A stretch of DNA of 64,000 bases from Vallitalea guaymasensis (GCF_018141425.1 NZ_CP058561.1:1178001-1242000), one strand, 5' to 3'. Counted from the stretch's first letter, positions 1 through 9,432 are shown. Notes: generated by a model not told the origin, from the sequence alone. A program made the numbers and translations.

Positions 1-765
1 TATGAAAGAGAAATCTCAATAGGCGGTGGTTCTTCTAATTATTATCCTTTGAAAGAAGAACTGGATTTCAAGATAGATATTAAAGATTTATTATTAAATA
101 TAACTGATGATATGGATTTACTGGTTATATGTAATCCTAATAACCCTACATCAACATCAATTTATTCTGAAGACATAAAATGCATATTAGAATATTGCCA
201 TGAAAAAAATATATATGTTATGGTAGATGAAACATATATTGAATTTACAAAGGAAATGGATAAAATAACTTCTGTTGGACTTACAAATTCATATGATAAT
301 TTGTTTATAACTAGAGGAGTTTCAAAATTCTATGCTTCACCTGGCTTAAGATTAGGATACGGTATCTGTGGTAATAAAACAATTATGGAGAAGATCAATA
401 ATCTAAAAAATCCTTGGACAATCAACTCTTTAGCAAGTTTTGCTGGTGAGGTTATGTTTGAAGATGAAGAATATATCAAAATGACAAAAGATTTCATTGA
501 ACAAGAACGTAATAGAATATACAAGGAATTGGATAGCTGGAAAGATATTAAAGTATATCCACCAACAGCTAATTTTATTTTAATCAAGATATTAAGAAAC
601 GATATAGATTCACATCAATTATTTGAAACATTGATACAGAAAAAAATTATGATTAGAGATGCTTCTACATTCCCATTTCTTAATTCACAATTTTTCCGCT
701 TTTGTTTTATGAATAAAGAACAAAATGATTTCATATTAGATGAATTATCTAAAATATTCAATTAG
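1..765 (+). CDS. PLP-dependent class I/II aminotransferase (HisC/CobD-like), 5' truncated
   Basis: The reading frame is open from the left edge of the window, so only about 254 C-terminal residues are present and the true start lies upstream. The visible part is the large-domain core and small domain of a fold-type I aminotransferase: CNPNNPT near the start, VDETYIEF (the Asp that contacts the pyridine nitrogen), and SKFYASPGLRLGYG, whose Lys is the expected Schiff-base lysine. This pattern is shared by histidinol-phosphate aminotransferases and threonine-phosphate decarboxylases (CobD). The sequence alone does not separate these two activities. A short inverted repeat after the stop codon separates it from the convergent deoC gene. 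Its operon partners lie outside the window. Confidence 0.85.
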   Translation, partial: YEREISIGGGSSNYYPLKEELDFKIDIKDLLLNITDDMDLLVICNPNNPTSTSIYSEDIKCILEYCHEKNIYVMVDETYIEFTKEMDKITSVGLTNSYDNLFITRGVSKFYASPGLRLGYGICGNKTIMEKINNLKNPWTINSLASFAGEVMFEDEEYIKMTKDFIEQERNRIYKELDSWKDIKVYPPTANFILIKILRNDIDSHQLFETLIQKKIMIRDASTFPFLNSQFFRFCFMNKEQNDFILDELSKIFN

Positions 766-784
766 GCAAGCATAAGGCTTGCCT
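764..784. terminator. Bidirectional hairpin between aminotransferase and deoC
   Basis: AGGCAAGC and GCTTGCCT form an 8-bp stem with a 5-nt loop. The hairpin begins at the aminotransferase stop codon and lies 21 bp from the deoC stop, so it can serve both convergent genes. The following T tract is weak on the plus strand. Confidence 0.6.
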
Positions 785-805
785 ATAATTTACTGATGGT
801 AAGAT

Positions 806-1456
806 CTATTTAGAACCTTCTACAATTGCAATTCCTGCACTTGCTCCTATTCTATCAGCTCCAGCATCTATAACAGCTTTAGCTGTTTCATAATCTCTAA
901 CGCCACCAGAAGCTTTTACTTTTGCATTTTCTTCAACTGTTTTCTTCATCAGTGAAACATCTTCTACAGTTGCTCCACCTTTACTGAATCCAGTTGATGT
1001 CTTAACAAATTCTGCTCCTGCTTTAACAGACAATTCACAAACCTTAACTTTTTCTTCATCTGTCAATAAACAAGTTTCAATAATTACCTTAACCAACGCT
1101 TTATTCTTACAAGCATCAACAACACCTTTGATATCTTCATAGACATAGTCATAATCCTTGTCCTTCAATGCACCAATATTAATAACCATATCTATTTCAT
1201 TAGCTCCATGGTCAATAGCTAATTTAGTTTCAAAAGCCTTAACTTCTGTTGGTACAGCACCAAGTGGAAATCCTACTACTGTACACACTTTTACATTAGA
1301 ACCTTGTAACTGCTCTTTCACTAATTTGGTTCTAAATGCATTTACGCATACTGAAGCAAAATTATATTCTTTTGCCTCTTCACATATTTTAATGACTTGT
1401 TCTTTTGTCGCATCTGGTTTAAGTATTGTGTGGTCTATGTAACTAGCTATATTCAT
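806..1456 (-). CDS. deoC: Deoxyribose-phosphate aldolase
   Basis: This 216-aa protein matches the usual length of class I DeoC, which splits 2-deoxyribose 5-phosphate into acetaldehyde and glyceraldehyde 3-phosphate in deoxynucleoside salvage. The family landmarks are visible: [14 protein letters not shown] at the N-terminus, [20 protein letters not shown] with the Lys of the active-site pair, and [19 protein letters not shown] with the Schiff-base Lys. Further on comes [14 protein letters not shown] good AGGAGG ribosome site precedes the ATG. It stands alone between a convergent aminotransferase and a small RNA region, without the other deo genes nearby. Confidence 0.95.
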   Translation of the reverse strand: MNIASYIDHTILKPDATKEQVIKICEEAKEYNFASVCVNAFRTKLVKEQLQGSNVKVCTVVGFPLGAVPTEVKAFETKLAIDHGANEIDMVINIGALKDKDYDYVYEDIKGVVDACKNKALVKVIIETCLLTDEEKVKVCELSVKAGAEFVKTSTGFSKGGATVEDVSLMKKTVEENAKVKASGGVRDYETAKAVIDAGADRIGASAGIAIVEGSK

Positions 1457-1691
1457 ATTTGATACCTCCTATAAAAATTGTATTATTCCAAAAAAGTAAA
1501 AGTTTTAATATAATACTGAATTACTTTTTATGGATAAATCATAATTGTTATTATGTCATAAAATTCGAGTTTAATTATAGTTTACCTTTACATATAACTA
1601 TAGTCAATAAATATCTAATTTTAACTAAAATTTGTGATTATTTTAGTTAATAATTTTGGACTATGATTGAATATAAAAAATTATATTTGGA

Positions 1692-1697
1692 TATACT
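1692..1697 (+). promoter_or_regulatory. Putative -10 box (TATACT) of the small RNA
   Basis: TATACT lies about 7 nt before the first base of the long closing stem at 1705. A TTGAAT sequence sits about 19 nt upstream as a possible -35. The exact placement of the -10 relative to the stem start supports an independent transcript beginning there. Confidence 0.4.
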
Positions 1698-1703
1698 TAT
1701 TAC

Positions 1704-1908
1704 TACAGGGATACCAAATAACGATTCATTGTATGGAAGCTTTTTTATGGATAATAAATTAGCCTTTATATAAGGATCAAACAACCTTATTCTGGTCTTT
1801 ATATAAAGGCTAGCTTATAGATTGGTTGTAACAGGTTACTTAGTATCCCTGTTTACAATATGTTCTCCCCCACATAAGAATACTACGCAAGTAGTATTCT
1901 CTTTTTTT
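1704..1908 (+). ncRNA. Structured small RNA, 6S-like architecture
   Basis: The 550 bp between deoC and sleC hold no convincing gene but contain a compact RNA-like unit. ACAGGGATAC (1705-1714) pairs with GTATCCCTGT (1843-1852). The stem continues after one mismatch with AAATAAC (1716-1722) against GTTACTT (835-841 of the same kb). A 28-nt 5' strand and a roughly 14-nt 3' strand then form an open bubble. An apical hairpin follows, pairing TAGCCTTTATATAAGG with CTTTATATAAAGGCTA (1759-1813). A terminator closes the unit. A closing stem, central bubble and long apical hairpin is the layout of 6S RNA, the RNA polymerase decoy. I have not matched it to a family model, so identity as 6S is an inference. 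Another possible explanation is a palindromic repeat that happens to sit before a terminator. Confidence 0.45.
1877..1908 (+). terminator. Intrinsic terminator of the small RNA
   Basis: AGAATACTAC, a GCAA tetraloop, and GTAGTATTCT form a perfect 10-bp stem, followed by C and seven T. It is a textbook plus-strand terminator lying about 100 bp before the sleC start, so it ends the small RNA rather than sleC. Confidence 0.85.
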
Positions 1909-2010
1909 ATTATCATAACTAAAAATATTAGATTTATTTTTTATCAATAATACTTGTCTTCTCATATACTGAAAGTAAGTAAAATCATGCCCAAAATAGT
2001 AAGGAGAATT

Positions 2011-3291
2011 ATGAGAAAAAGGATTTATCCAGCCGAAACGTCTACTCAATCTTTTGGTCAGTTATCAGTGAATACGGTCACTCAATTAGGTTTTAAGCCT
2101 ATCAATTCTGCAAAAGTAACTATTAGAAAAGCTACTCCTGAAAATGAAATCGTTGAAGAATTGACTACCACTAATCTTGGTAGAACAGTAACTATAGACC
2201 TAGATGCTCCACCACTTGAATATAGCCTTGAACCAAATAATCCAAAACCTTATTCAGAATATAATCTTGAAATAACAGCACCAGAATTTGAAACAGTTAA
2301 AATTGCAGGATGTCAGATATTACCAGATCAATTAGCTCTACAAGATGTAAGAATGATTCCTTCTGTAGAGGTTTCTTCAAAGATCAAGCAGCAACAGCAA
2401 GAAATATTAGTTATAGACCCTCATACTCTATATGCAGAATATCCACCAAAAATTCCAGAAAGTGAAGTAAAAGATGATGTTGAAGATAGCTTCATTGTAT
2501 TGAACCAGCCTGTTGTACCTAGCATTATTATTGTTCATGACGGATCACCTGATGATACAAGTGCACCTAATTATTTTGTTCCATTCACTAGTTACATTAA
2601 AAATGTGGCATCATCTGAAATATATTCCACTTGGCCTGAAAGTACTATACAAGCTAATATATTAGCTATACTTTCGTTTACATTAAATAGAATATATACA
2701 GAATGGTATAGAGCAAAAGGCAAAAACTTTAACATTACATCTTCTACAGCATTTGACCATAAATTCGTGTATGGTAGAAACATATATAGAAATATCTCAG
2801 ATATAGTAGATCAATTATTCGTGAATTATCTATCAAGACCTGGAATTGTTCAACCTATACTTACTCAATATTGTGATGGTGTCAGAGTTCAATGTGAGAA
2901 TTGGATGACTCAATGGGGAAGTAAATATAGAGGTGACCTAGGTGACGATGCCATAGAGATCCTTAGATACTTCTATGGAAGTGACATGTATATCAATACT
3001 GCCGAAAAAGTGAGTGGAATACCTTCATCTTTCCCAGGTTATAATTTGCAGCAAGGTTCCACAGGAGAACCTGTCAGAGTTATCCAACGTCAACTGAATG
3101 CTATATCCAAAAATTATCCCGCTATACCTAGATTAAAAGTGGATGGAGTCTATGGTCCAAAAACAAAAGAAGCTGTAGAGATTTTCCAAAAAGCGTTTTT
3201 ACTTCCAGTTACTGGAATAGTTGACTACCCAACATGGTATAAGATTTCTGACATATTTGTAGCTGTTACTAGATTAGCTGAATTAGTATGA
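2011..3291 (+). CDS. sleC: SleC-like spore cortex-lytic enzyme with peptidoglycan-binding domain
   Basis: The N-terminal region (about residues 10-110) has the beta-sandwich pattern of clostridial SleC pre-pro-forms: SVNTVTQLGFKPINSAKVTIRKA, then APPLEYSLEPNNPKPYSEYNLEI. Residues about 200-330 (ANILAILSFTLNRIYTEWYRAKG, then GRNIYRNISDIVDQLF) match the SleC lytic transglycosylase segment. The C-terminus (from about 340) is a PG_binding_1 domain with VRVIQRQLN and VDGVYGPKTKEAVEIFQ. SleC hydrolyses spore cortex during germination in Clostridia. I choose ATG 2011 because AAGGAG lies just upstream at 2001-2006. An in-frame ATG at 1954 lacks a ribosome site. No classical signal peptide is seen, as expected for a protein made in the developing spore. 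Family assignment is good; the exact cleavage role is inferred. Confidence 0.7.
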   Translation: MRKRIYPAETSTQSFGQLSVNTVTQLGFKPINSAKVTIRKATPENEIVEELTTTNLGRTVTIDLDAPPLEYSLEPNNPKPYSEYNLEITAPEFETVKIAGCQILPDQLALQDVRMIPSVEVSSKIKQQQQEILVIDPHTLYAEYPPKIPESEVKDDVEDSFIVLNQPVVPSIIIVHDGSPDDTSAPNYFVPFTSYIKNVASSEIYSTWPESTIQANILAILSFTLNRIYTEWYRAKGKNFNITSSTAFDHKFVYGRNIYRNISDIVDQLFVNYLSRPGIVQPILTQYCDGVRVQCENWMTQWGSKYRGDLGDDAIEILRYFYGSDMYINTAEKVSGIPSSFPGYNLQQGSTGEPVRVIQRQLNAISKNYPAIPRLKVDGVYGPKTKEAVEIFQKAFLLPVTGIVDYPTWYKISDIFVAVTRLAELV

Positions 3292-3305
3292 AAAACTTAA
3301 CCAAT

Positions 3306-3345
3306 AAGGGCTGTATAAAGATATCAAATCTCTAATACAGCCCTT
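3306..3345. terminator. Bidirectional terminator between sleC and the GH4 gene
   Basis: AAGGGCTGTAT (3306-3316) and ATACAGCCCTT (3335-3345) form an 11-bp perfect stem with an 18-nt loop, centred between two convergent stop codons. Confidence 0.75.
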
Positions 3346-3349
3346 GATA

Positions 3350-4708
3350 CTATTTATTATTCTTTTTTATCTGTTCAATGGTCTGAGCATATTGTGGCAA
3401 CCATTTTTCTTCTGCAACTAGCATTTCATCAACCATCTCCCATATTTCAGGTGGGTTACATACTGCGCCTACCAAAGGATCTACCATCATAGCTTGCCTT
3501 AATAACTTATCATCTCCATGAACAGCCGCTTCCACTCCTAATCTTTGAACACTAATACTACTGTTACATACCGCTGCACAACCAAGTGGAAGATCTCCAA
3601 CTTTAGGTATGTTAATACCATTAGCATCCACGTATCCAGGAACTTCAACTATAGCATCATCAGGTAGATTAGTAATTGTACCGTTATTTACTATATTGAA
3701 ATGTCCTCTATATATCCTTCCAGTCTCAAGTCCTTCAATTATATATGAACCATGCTCATTACTCCTATTTTCTTGTTTGTAAACTTTTGCTGGTTCATTA
3801 ATCCATTTTGGAAAATCTGTTTCAAATGAATCTCTTGTACGTATACATTCATTTAAATAACCTGCATAGATACCTTGATTCCATAGTTCATGACCTATCC
3901 AATTTTCTATCTCATTCAAACGTTTACGATACCAAGGTAAATATTCACTTAGATGTCCATTTGATTCTGTACTATAATAACCAAATCTTCTTAACATATC
4001 TATTCTTACTTTTTCTGCCTGGCTAAGTTTTGGATGATTTTCATAAGCTTCTAATAATTTATCTTTCATATCTTCGCCATTATGATTCACTTGTATATAC
4101 CAAGTCTGATGGTTGATTCCTGCACATATGATATCTAGTTCTTCAAAAGGAATACCAAGTGCTTCTCCCATCTGCTCATGTCCATGTTGTACTCCATGGC
4201 ACAGACCAATTGTCTTTACTTTACCATATTTATTACATGCCCATGTTATCATAGCATTAGGATTAGAATAATTCAGCATTATACAATCAGGATGTGCTAC
4301 TTCCCTGATATCCTTACAGAATTCTAGGATTGCAGGTATACCTCTTTGTGCGTACATTATTCCACCAGCACATAAAGTATCACCAACACATTGACTGATT
4401 CCATATTTCATTGGGATTTCCACATCCGGTTTGAATGCCTCAAGCCCTCCTATCCTAACTACGTTTATTACATAATCAGCATCCTTTATAGCTTCTCTAC
4501 GATTGCATGTAGCAAAAATCTTGATATCTAATCCATTTGCATCTATATCCTTTTGGCAAAGTTTTGTAACCATATCAAGATTATTTTCATTTATATCCGT
4601 AAATGCTACCTGGATGTTATTGAATTCTGGTACTGATAATAAATCCTGTAATAATTTTCTTGTGAAACCAATACTTCCTGCTCCAATAAACGTTACTTTA
4701 AAAGCCAT
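3350..4708 (-). CDS. melA: GH4 family alpha-galactosidase (MelA-like)
   Basis: At 452 aa this matches E. coli MelA in length. GH4 enzymes cleave glycosides by an unusual NAD+- and Mn2+-dependent oxidation-elimination route. The NAD-binding GAGSIGFTRKLL is at residues about 8-19. DADYVINVVRIGG and the metal-binding Cys and His in LCHGVQHG (about 172-179) follow NYSNPNAM. The C-terminal half has GYYSTESNGHLSEYLPW and VDANGINIPKVGDLPLG, close to MelA. The enzyme lacks a signal peptide, so it acts on imported sugars. AAGGAGG precedes the start. It is the last gene of a block led by a secreted polysaccharide-active protein and an AraC regulator. Other GH4 specificities (alpha-glucosidase, galacturonidase) are not excluded. 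Confidence 0.82.
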   Translation of the reverse strand: MAFKVTFIGAGSIGFTRKLLQDLLSVPEFNNIQVAFTDINENNLDMVTKLCQKDIDANGLDIKIFATCNRREAIKDADYVINVVRIGGLEAFKPDVEIPMKYGISQCVGDTLCAGGIMYAQRGIPAILEFCKDIREVAHPDCIMLNYSNPNAMITWACNKYGKVKTIGLCHGVQHGHEQMGEALGIPFEELDIICAGINHQTWYIQVNHNGEDMKDKLLEAYENHPKLSQAEKVRIDMLRRFGYYSTESNGHLSEYLPWYRKRLNEIENWIGHELWNQGIYAGYLNECIRTRDSFETDFPKWINEPAKVYKQENRSNEHGSYIIEGLETGRIYRGHFNIVNNGTITNLPDDAIVEVPGYVDANGINIPKVGDLPLGCAAVCNSSISVQRLGVEAAVHGDDKLLRQAMMVDPLVGAVCNPPEIWEMVDEMLVAEEKWLPQYAQTIEQIKKNNK

Positions 4709-4745
4709 ATTACTTCCTCCTTCATAAAAATCAATTTATGATAGG

Positions 4746-4751
4746 ATTATA
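4746..4751 (-). promoter_or_regulatory. Putative -10 (TATAAT) for the GH4 gene
   Basis: TATAAT on the minus strand lies 38 bp upstream of the GH4 start. A TGTGGTGA sequence at about 4782-4790 recurs in front of the AraC start and is a candidate activator site. No strong -35 is seen, which would suit an AraC-activated promoter. Confidence 0.35.
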
Positions 4752-4813
4752 ACAATTATATATTAATTAAGCTTTAAAATTTCTCACCACATAGAATAAA
4801 AAAGAAAAGAATT

Positions 4814-5698
4814 CTATACTCTTTTATTTTTTCTGCTTGTGGTAAAATTATTTCTATAATTACTTGGTGTTAATTTATAATATCTTTTAAAGATATATGT
4901 AAAATATTGTCTGCTGTTAATTCCTATATATTCAGCTATGTCAGTAATAGAAACATCTGTATTCTCTAACATTAATTTTGCTTTATCAAGTCTTATTTCC
5001 ATTAGATAATTCATAATTGTCTTCCCAGTACTTTGTTTAAAAATTCTATACAAATAACCTTCATGTATATTAATACTTTCAGCTATATGAGATACTTTTA
5101 TATCGCAGTCATAATGATGATAAAGATATTCTATAGCCTTTTTTACATATTTATTTTTACTTGATATACTTTGGTCTGTAAAATGTACAAGCTGTCTAGA
5201 AACATCTATCATCAACTGCATCAATAATATCTGTATCATTAGATTTTCCTTATTCTGATTAAGTTCATTGATGATTTTGTGTAAATCATTATAAACTTCA
5301 CCTGTATCTATTAATTGTATATGTGATTTTTTCATCTCCAACATTGTACGTACTGATTTAACTTGTGACACCAATTCTCCAAATGTCAGATACCTGGTTA
5401 CTGATTTTATGAATCTGAATTCAATATTAAGCATTCTACAGGTTTCTTCTTCATCAACTATTAGAGCATGTGGTACGTTTGCATCTAATAAAATGAAATC
5501 TCCCTTTTTCAAGATATATTTTTGTTCTTCTGTTCTTATGGTACATCTGCCTTTAATGACATACATTATTTCTATTTCATCATGTTTATGGAATTTCATG
5601 TTAAACTGCTTCCAATGTCTATAATAATAACTTCTAACTTCCAGCTGATAATTATCTTCTATCCACATAGGATTATATAAACTATGATGTGACCTCAT
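4814..5698 (-). CDS. AraC family regulator with N-terminal cupin domain
   Basis: The N-terminal half is a cupin-like sensor: FHKHDEIEIMYVIKGRC, then YILKKGDFILLDANVPHAL. The C-terminal 100 residues form the double helix-turn-helix: VSHIAESINIHEGYLYRIFKQSTGKTIMNYLMEIRL, then VSITDIAEYIGINSRQYFTYIFKRYYKLTPSNYR. It is 294 aa from ATG 5698, where GGTG lies just upstream. An ATG five codons earlier (5713) has no visible ribosome site. The gene sits between a secreted carbohydrate-active protein and a GH4 glycosidase on the same strand. The likely job is sugar-responsive activation of both. The effector is unknown. Confidence 0.85.
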   Translation of the reverse strand: MRSHHSLYNPMWIEDNYQLEVRSYYYRHWKQFNMKFHKHDEIEIMYVIKGRCTIRTEEQKYILKKGDFILLDANVPHALIVDEEETCRMLNIEFRFIKSVTRYLTFGELVSQVKSVRTMLEMKKSHIQLIDTGEVYNDLHKIINELNQNKENLMIQILLMQLMIDVSRQLVHFTDQSISSKNKYVKKAIEYLYHHYDCDIKVSHIAESINIHEGYLYRIFKQSTGKTIMNYLMEIRLDKAKLMLENTDVSITDIAEYIGINSRQYFTYIFKRYYKLTPSNYRNNFTTSRKNKRV

Positions 5699-5757
5699 TT
5701 TTTCACCACACATTCTAATAAATTATGATTATGTAAATATATTAGCACATAACTAAA

Positions 5758-5780
5758 CAGCTTACCACAAGGGTAAGCTG
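5758..5780 (-). terminator. Hairpin after the beta-helix enzyme gene
   Basis: CAGCTTACC and GGTAAGCTG form a 9-bp perfect stem with a 5-nt loop, followed on the minus strand by TTTAGTT. It lies 15 bp after the stop of the large secreted protein and probably reduces read-through into the AraC gene. Confidence 0.65.
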
Positions 5781-5794
5781 CCTAACTAATTAAT

Positions 5795-8700
5795 CTAATT
5801 ACTGAATTCAAACCAATCGAAGTTACCTACACCATAATAATCTTTGAAAACAACATAGATATCATGTGTGCCGCTAGCCCCTACTATATTTATAGATTGT
5901 TCTTCAAATACATCAAATGCACCTGTAGCCTGAATTGTAAAAGTTCCTATTAATGTACCTGTAGTACTATCAAGTCTTACTTCAGCTCTAGATCCTGCGT
6001 ATTGAGCTGGTACTGCAACATTTGTTTTTAGAAGATTATACCCTGTACTAAGATCTATATTATTGTAACATACCCAATCACCATTATCACAGCTTCCTAT
6101 CATATCGCCACCATTGCTTATACCACTCATACTACTGTAATTTTCTGCTTGTATCATAATAGGTTGAGTAGTAGGTATTCCTCCGTTACCGCCTTCAAGT
6201 CTAGCATTAGCCCAGTTGGCATGATCATAATGGATACCGTCACCTGAATCTGTTACTTCTAATTTTAATTCATTACCACTAGTTACATCAATGTCAATAT
6301 ATTTTGTAGCACTAGAACCAGTCATTTCATTACTATCATATTTCAAAACATCATCAAGATAGACTTTGAATACTATAGTTCCCTTATCGTTAACATCATC
6401 ATCTACACCAATATCACTTAAAAATCTAGTATAATTACCATTTAAGTTGTATATGATAGTAGAATTTGCATGAGTACCGATTCCTTTAGTATAAGTCTGT
6501 CCATTGATATTTAATGAATCTCCATCTCTATCTACATCTTTATTTGGTTCTTGATATCCAGTCCAAGAAGTCCAGTTCATATCACTTAAAAATGTACTTC
6601 CTGATGCTTCACCTGTAGTGAATTGTAAGATACCATTTGTATTCATCTTTTCTACTCCTGATAGACAATTAGCATTGGATGATGCTACTACTTTCCAATA
6701 ATATGTAGTATTAGGAGTTAAACCACCTATTGATCTCTTATTAGTCTCTACATTTTCATCAAATACGATATTAGTAAAATCAGAATCTGTTGCAACTAAA
6801 ACGTTATAATAATCTGCACCTTCACATGGTGTCCATTCTAATTCTACACCTGCTGCGTTTAAGTCAGTATCATTATTTTGTGGAGAAACAGCAGTAAAAT
6901 CGCCGAAAGCAGAATTTAAGTTACTACGGTATGTATCAACTTTTAATCCCATGTTATCAAAATCAATAGCTTGGAAATTAGGTAATTGCTGATAAATCAT
7001 AGAATCTGATCTTAAGGCAAAGTTGTTGTTAGCCTCATCCACAAAGCCTGGATTATCACTAGCACTTAGGGTTAAATTATTATTGATGGTACCATATTGA
7101 GAAGCTTTACTAGCTATACTCATTGCTCCACTTTTATATATAACGTTGTTTGTTATAACATTACCTTTTGGAATTGCTGGACTATCTGACCAAATATTAA
7201 CTAATTCTGGATAGCGACTACTCCAAGGTTCTTGTTGATAAGGCATTGCAATTAATCTTTTATAATGTGTTCCATCTGGAGCTTTAGCTGAATCTGATGC
7301 CCAACCAAGTAATCTGTCATCCAATGATAAAGACATACCACAATCAATCATGATGTTATTACTAATGATATTGTCTCTACCACCACCGATCAAGAATGCT
7401 CTACTACTGATGTTATAGAATACATTACCTGTAATTTCTGCGCTACTCATGGCATCATCTAGATAAACCCCGTGAGAACCATGTCCACCTATAGTTGGTA
7501 TACTATGGATATAATTATCTCTGATAACATTTCCTCTGTATGTCCAATCACGACCTGTATAAATTGCACCTGCATCACTAGTTTCATAAACAACATTATA
7601 CAATTCGTTATTCTCGATTATATGGTCATTACCACCAAATTCAATTGCAAAGTGAGGTGCATTATGAATAAGGTTATGACTTGCTCTATTACCAACTCCC
7701 TTTAATGAGATAGCTGGTGTATAAGTTCTTATAATACGAGCAAAATCATAAAAATGATTATTTTCAACATAATTGTTTCCTGGTGTAAGAGATATCCTGT
7801 CTCCACCTGCTACGAAAACTCCTCCTGCCCCTGTTTCATAGATTTCACAACCTACGATACCATTATTAGTTCCACCATCTGGTATAGTTGCTGGATCATT
7901 AGTTGAATGACCTATTGATGAAGGGTCTCCGATTACAACCGCTCTTTGTCCTAATCTTCTAAATGTACATTTTGCAATTAGGTTGTTATCTGCATTAGTC
8001 ATATGAATTCCATCACTACGTGATAATTCAAATGTAATATCTTCTATTGTTACGTAGGAAGTTCCTGCCATCTTGATTAGTGGAACATTTAGAGTTGAAA
8101 GCTGTATTTTACTACTTGCTAAATCACTCTCTGGATATATGTATAAAATACCACTTGTCCTGTCAAGATACCATTCACCTGGCATGTCAATCTCTGATAA
8201 TAGATTATACGCAAAATAGCGTTTGCCACTAATAATACCATAGAAACTTGGATGATCAGCTTCTATCTGCTTAGAAGAAGTATTAAGATTTTTTATTTTT
8301 AGGTTATCATCTGCCCAATCCCATTTCCAATAACCGAATAACCATATTTCATCTTCATCAGTCCATCTTGAAGCTCTAGTATCAGAATACGAAAAAATAG
8401 GTCCTTGTTGATTAATATACTCATCAGGTGATACATAACCTGGATCAGAAGGATCATCATCAACGTGATTTCTTGGAATGAAACCTTGGTTATTTATACT
8501 TCCTGTAGTCATATAACCTTGGTTAGGATATCTAGCCAATGTCATAGTCTTATTGTTAATGAATAACTCTGGTGCTGGTGGTAACTTAGGCCATCCAAAA
8601 CCAGCTTTGGATATTTCTCCATATTGACTAATACCTTGTGTGTTTAAATCAATCTGTAATACCTTATCCCTTGATTCTGCTGGTAGTCTATTAAGAATAG

Positions 8701-9121
8701 TCTGATCTGTAACCCCTACAAACCCAGTAGAATCAATATCGTATCCCCCCATAATCCTTACATCTTCACCATTATATGCTTTGTAAATAATAGGAGAACT
8801 TTCAGTTCCTGAATCCTCAGCTGTCAATTCAAAAGAACTGCTCATATTATAGGTACCTTCTCTCAAATAAACAGTTACACCACTTGCTGGTAATGAAGAA
8901 CTGCTCTTAAGAGTACGAATAGCATTTCTTGCTCCTTCTAGTGTACCAAAGGGTTCTTGCTGTGTCCCTGAATTCTGATCATTTCCCTCTGGTGATACAT
9001 AGTAACTAATTGAAGTGTTAGCAAATACATTACTGCTAGTTAAAACTGGTGCTGCAAATACACTTAATAACGTAATAATACATAATAATGACATCAATTT
9101 GTTAATGCTTTTGTTACCCAT
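5795..9121 (-). CDS. Secreted right-handed beta-helix enzyme (GH141-like) with FN3, NPCBM and CBM6 domains
   Basis: This is an 1108-aa exported protein. Residues 1-34 form a signal peptide ending VFA. YYVSPEGNDQNSGTQQEPF starts a pectate-lyase-like right-handed beta-helix that runs to about residue 720, with repeated NNLI and GNVI turns and the segment DEIWLFGYWKWDWAD typical of GH141-like proteins. A fibronectin type III-like domain lies at about 740-838, an NPCBM/NEW2 domain at about 842-975 (GIGTHANSTIIYNL), and a CBM6 at about 985-1108 (IQAENYSSMSG ... NFDWFEFSN). It should degrade a plant or algal polysaccharide outside the cell and pass oligomers to the GH4 enzyme. GH141 includes fucosidase and xylanase activities; the substrate here cannot be read from sequence. 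Confidence 0.75.
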   Translation of the reverse strand: MGNKSINKLMSLLCIITLLSVFAAPVLTSSNVFANTSISYYVSPEGNDQNSGTQQEPFGTLEGARNAIRTLKSSSSLPASGVTVYLREGTYNMSSSFELTAEDSGTESSPIIYKAYNGEDVRIMGGYDIDSTGFVGVTDQTILNRLPAESRDKVLQIDLNTQGISQYGEISKAGFGWPKLPPAPELFINNKTMTLARYPNQGYMTTGSINNQGFIPRNHVDDDPSDPGYVSPDEYINQQGPIFSYSDTRASRWTDEDEIWLFGYWKWDWADDNLKIKNLNTSSKQIEADHPSFYGIISGKRYFAYNLLSEIDMPGEWYLDRTSGILYIYPESDLASSKIQLSTLNVPLIKMAGTSYVTIEDITFELSRSDGIHMTNADNNLIAKCTFRRLGQRAVVIGDPSSIGHSTNDPATIPDGGTNNGIVGCEIYETGAGGVFVAGGDRISLTPGNNYVENNHFYDFARIIRTYTPAISLKGVGNRASHNLIHNAPHFAIEFGGNDHIIENNELYNVVYETSDAGAIYTGRDWTYRGNVIRDNYIHSIPTIGGHGSHGVYLDDAMSSAEITGNVFYNISSRAFLIGGGRDNIISNNIMIDCGMSLSLDDRLLGWASDSAKAPDGTHYKRLIAMPYQQEPWSSRYPELVNIWSDSPAIPKGNVITNNVIYKSGAMSIASKASQYGTINNNLTLSASDNPGFVDEANNNFALRSDSMIYQQLPNFQAIDFDNMGLKVDTYRSNLNSAFGDFTAVSPQNNDTDLNAAGVELEWTPCEGADYYNVLVATDSDFTNIVFDENVETNKRSIGGLTPNTTYYWKVVASSNANCLSGVEKMNTNGILQFTTGEASGSTFLSDMNWTSWTGYQEPNKDVDRDGDSLNINGQTYTKGIGTHANSTIIYNLNGNYTRFLSDIGVDDDVNDKGTIVFKVYLDDVLKYDSNEMTGSSATKYIDIDVTSGNELKLEVTDSGDGIHYDHANWANARLEGGNGGIPTTQPIMIQAENYSSMSGISNGGDMIGSCDNGDWVCYNNIDLSTGYNLLKTNVAVPAQYAGSRAEVRLDSTTGTLIGTFTIQATGAFDVFEEQSINIVGASGTHDIYVVFKDYYGVGNFDWFEFSN

Positions 9122-9432
9122 ATAAACTCCTCCAACTCTAATATTTTATTATTGATAAGTGTTATTACTTATCAAAGGTAAACATTTATTAAGTAATACT
9201 TAAAGCATGTTTACCTAATTTTATTATAAAATATTTGGAATAATATGGAAGTCTAAATAATTGATATCAGGTGTATAAAATTTACTTCCTTATAAATTTT
9301 TCCATTTTTCAAATTAATACTATTTACCTATAATAATAGGCCATCCAATAGGATAGCCCAATACAAAATATATATTCTCATATAACATCAAGGTGTCTTA
9401 TATTATCTTTATTATATTAAATTTACTCTTTT
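9122..9432. promoter_or_regulatory. Non-coding gap with two palindromes upstream of the beta-helix gene
   Basis: No gene is seen in these 311 bp. Two inverted repeats lie 30-95 bp upstream of the beta-helix protein start: TTGATAAGT/ACTTATCAA (9152-9175) and AGGTAAACAT/ATGTTTACCT (9176-9216). They could be operators or leader hairpins. The right part holds a hairpin that probably ends pyrE (listed separately). Confidence 0.4.
9339..9358 (-). terminator. Probable terminator of the pyrimidine operon
   Basis: GGCTATCC and GGATGGCC on the minus strand form an 8-bp stem with one mismatch and a 4-nt loop. It is followed by TATTATTATA about 75 bp after the pyrE stop. The T tract is broken, so this is a modest call. 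Confidence 0.4.
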
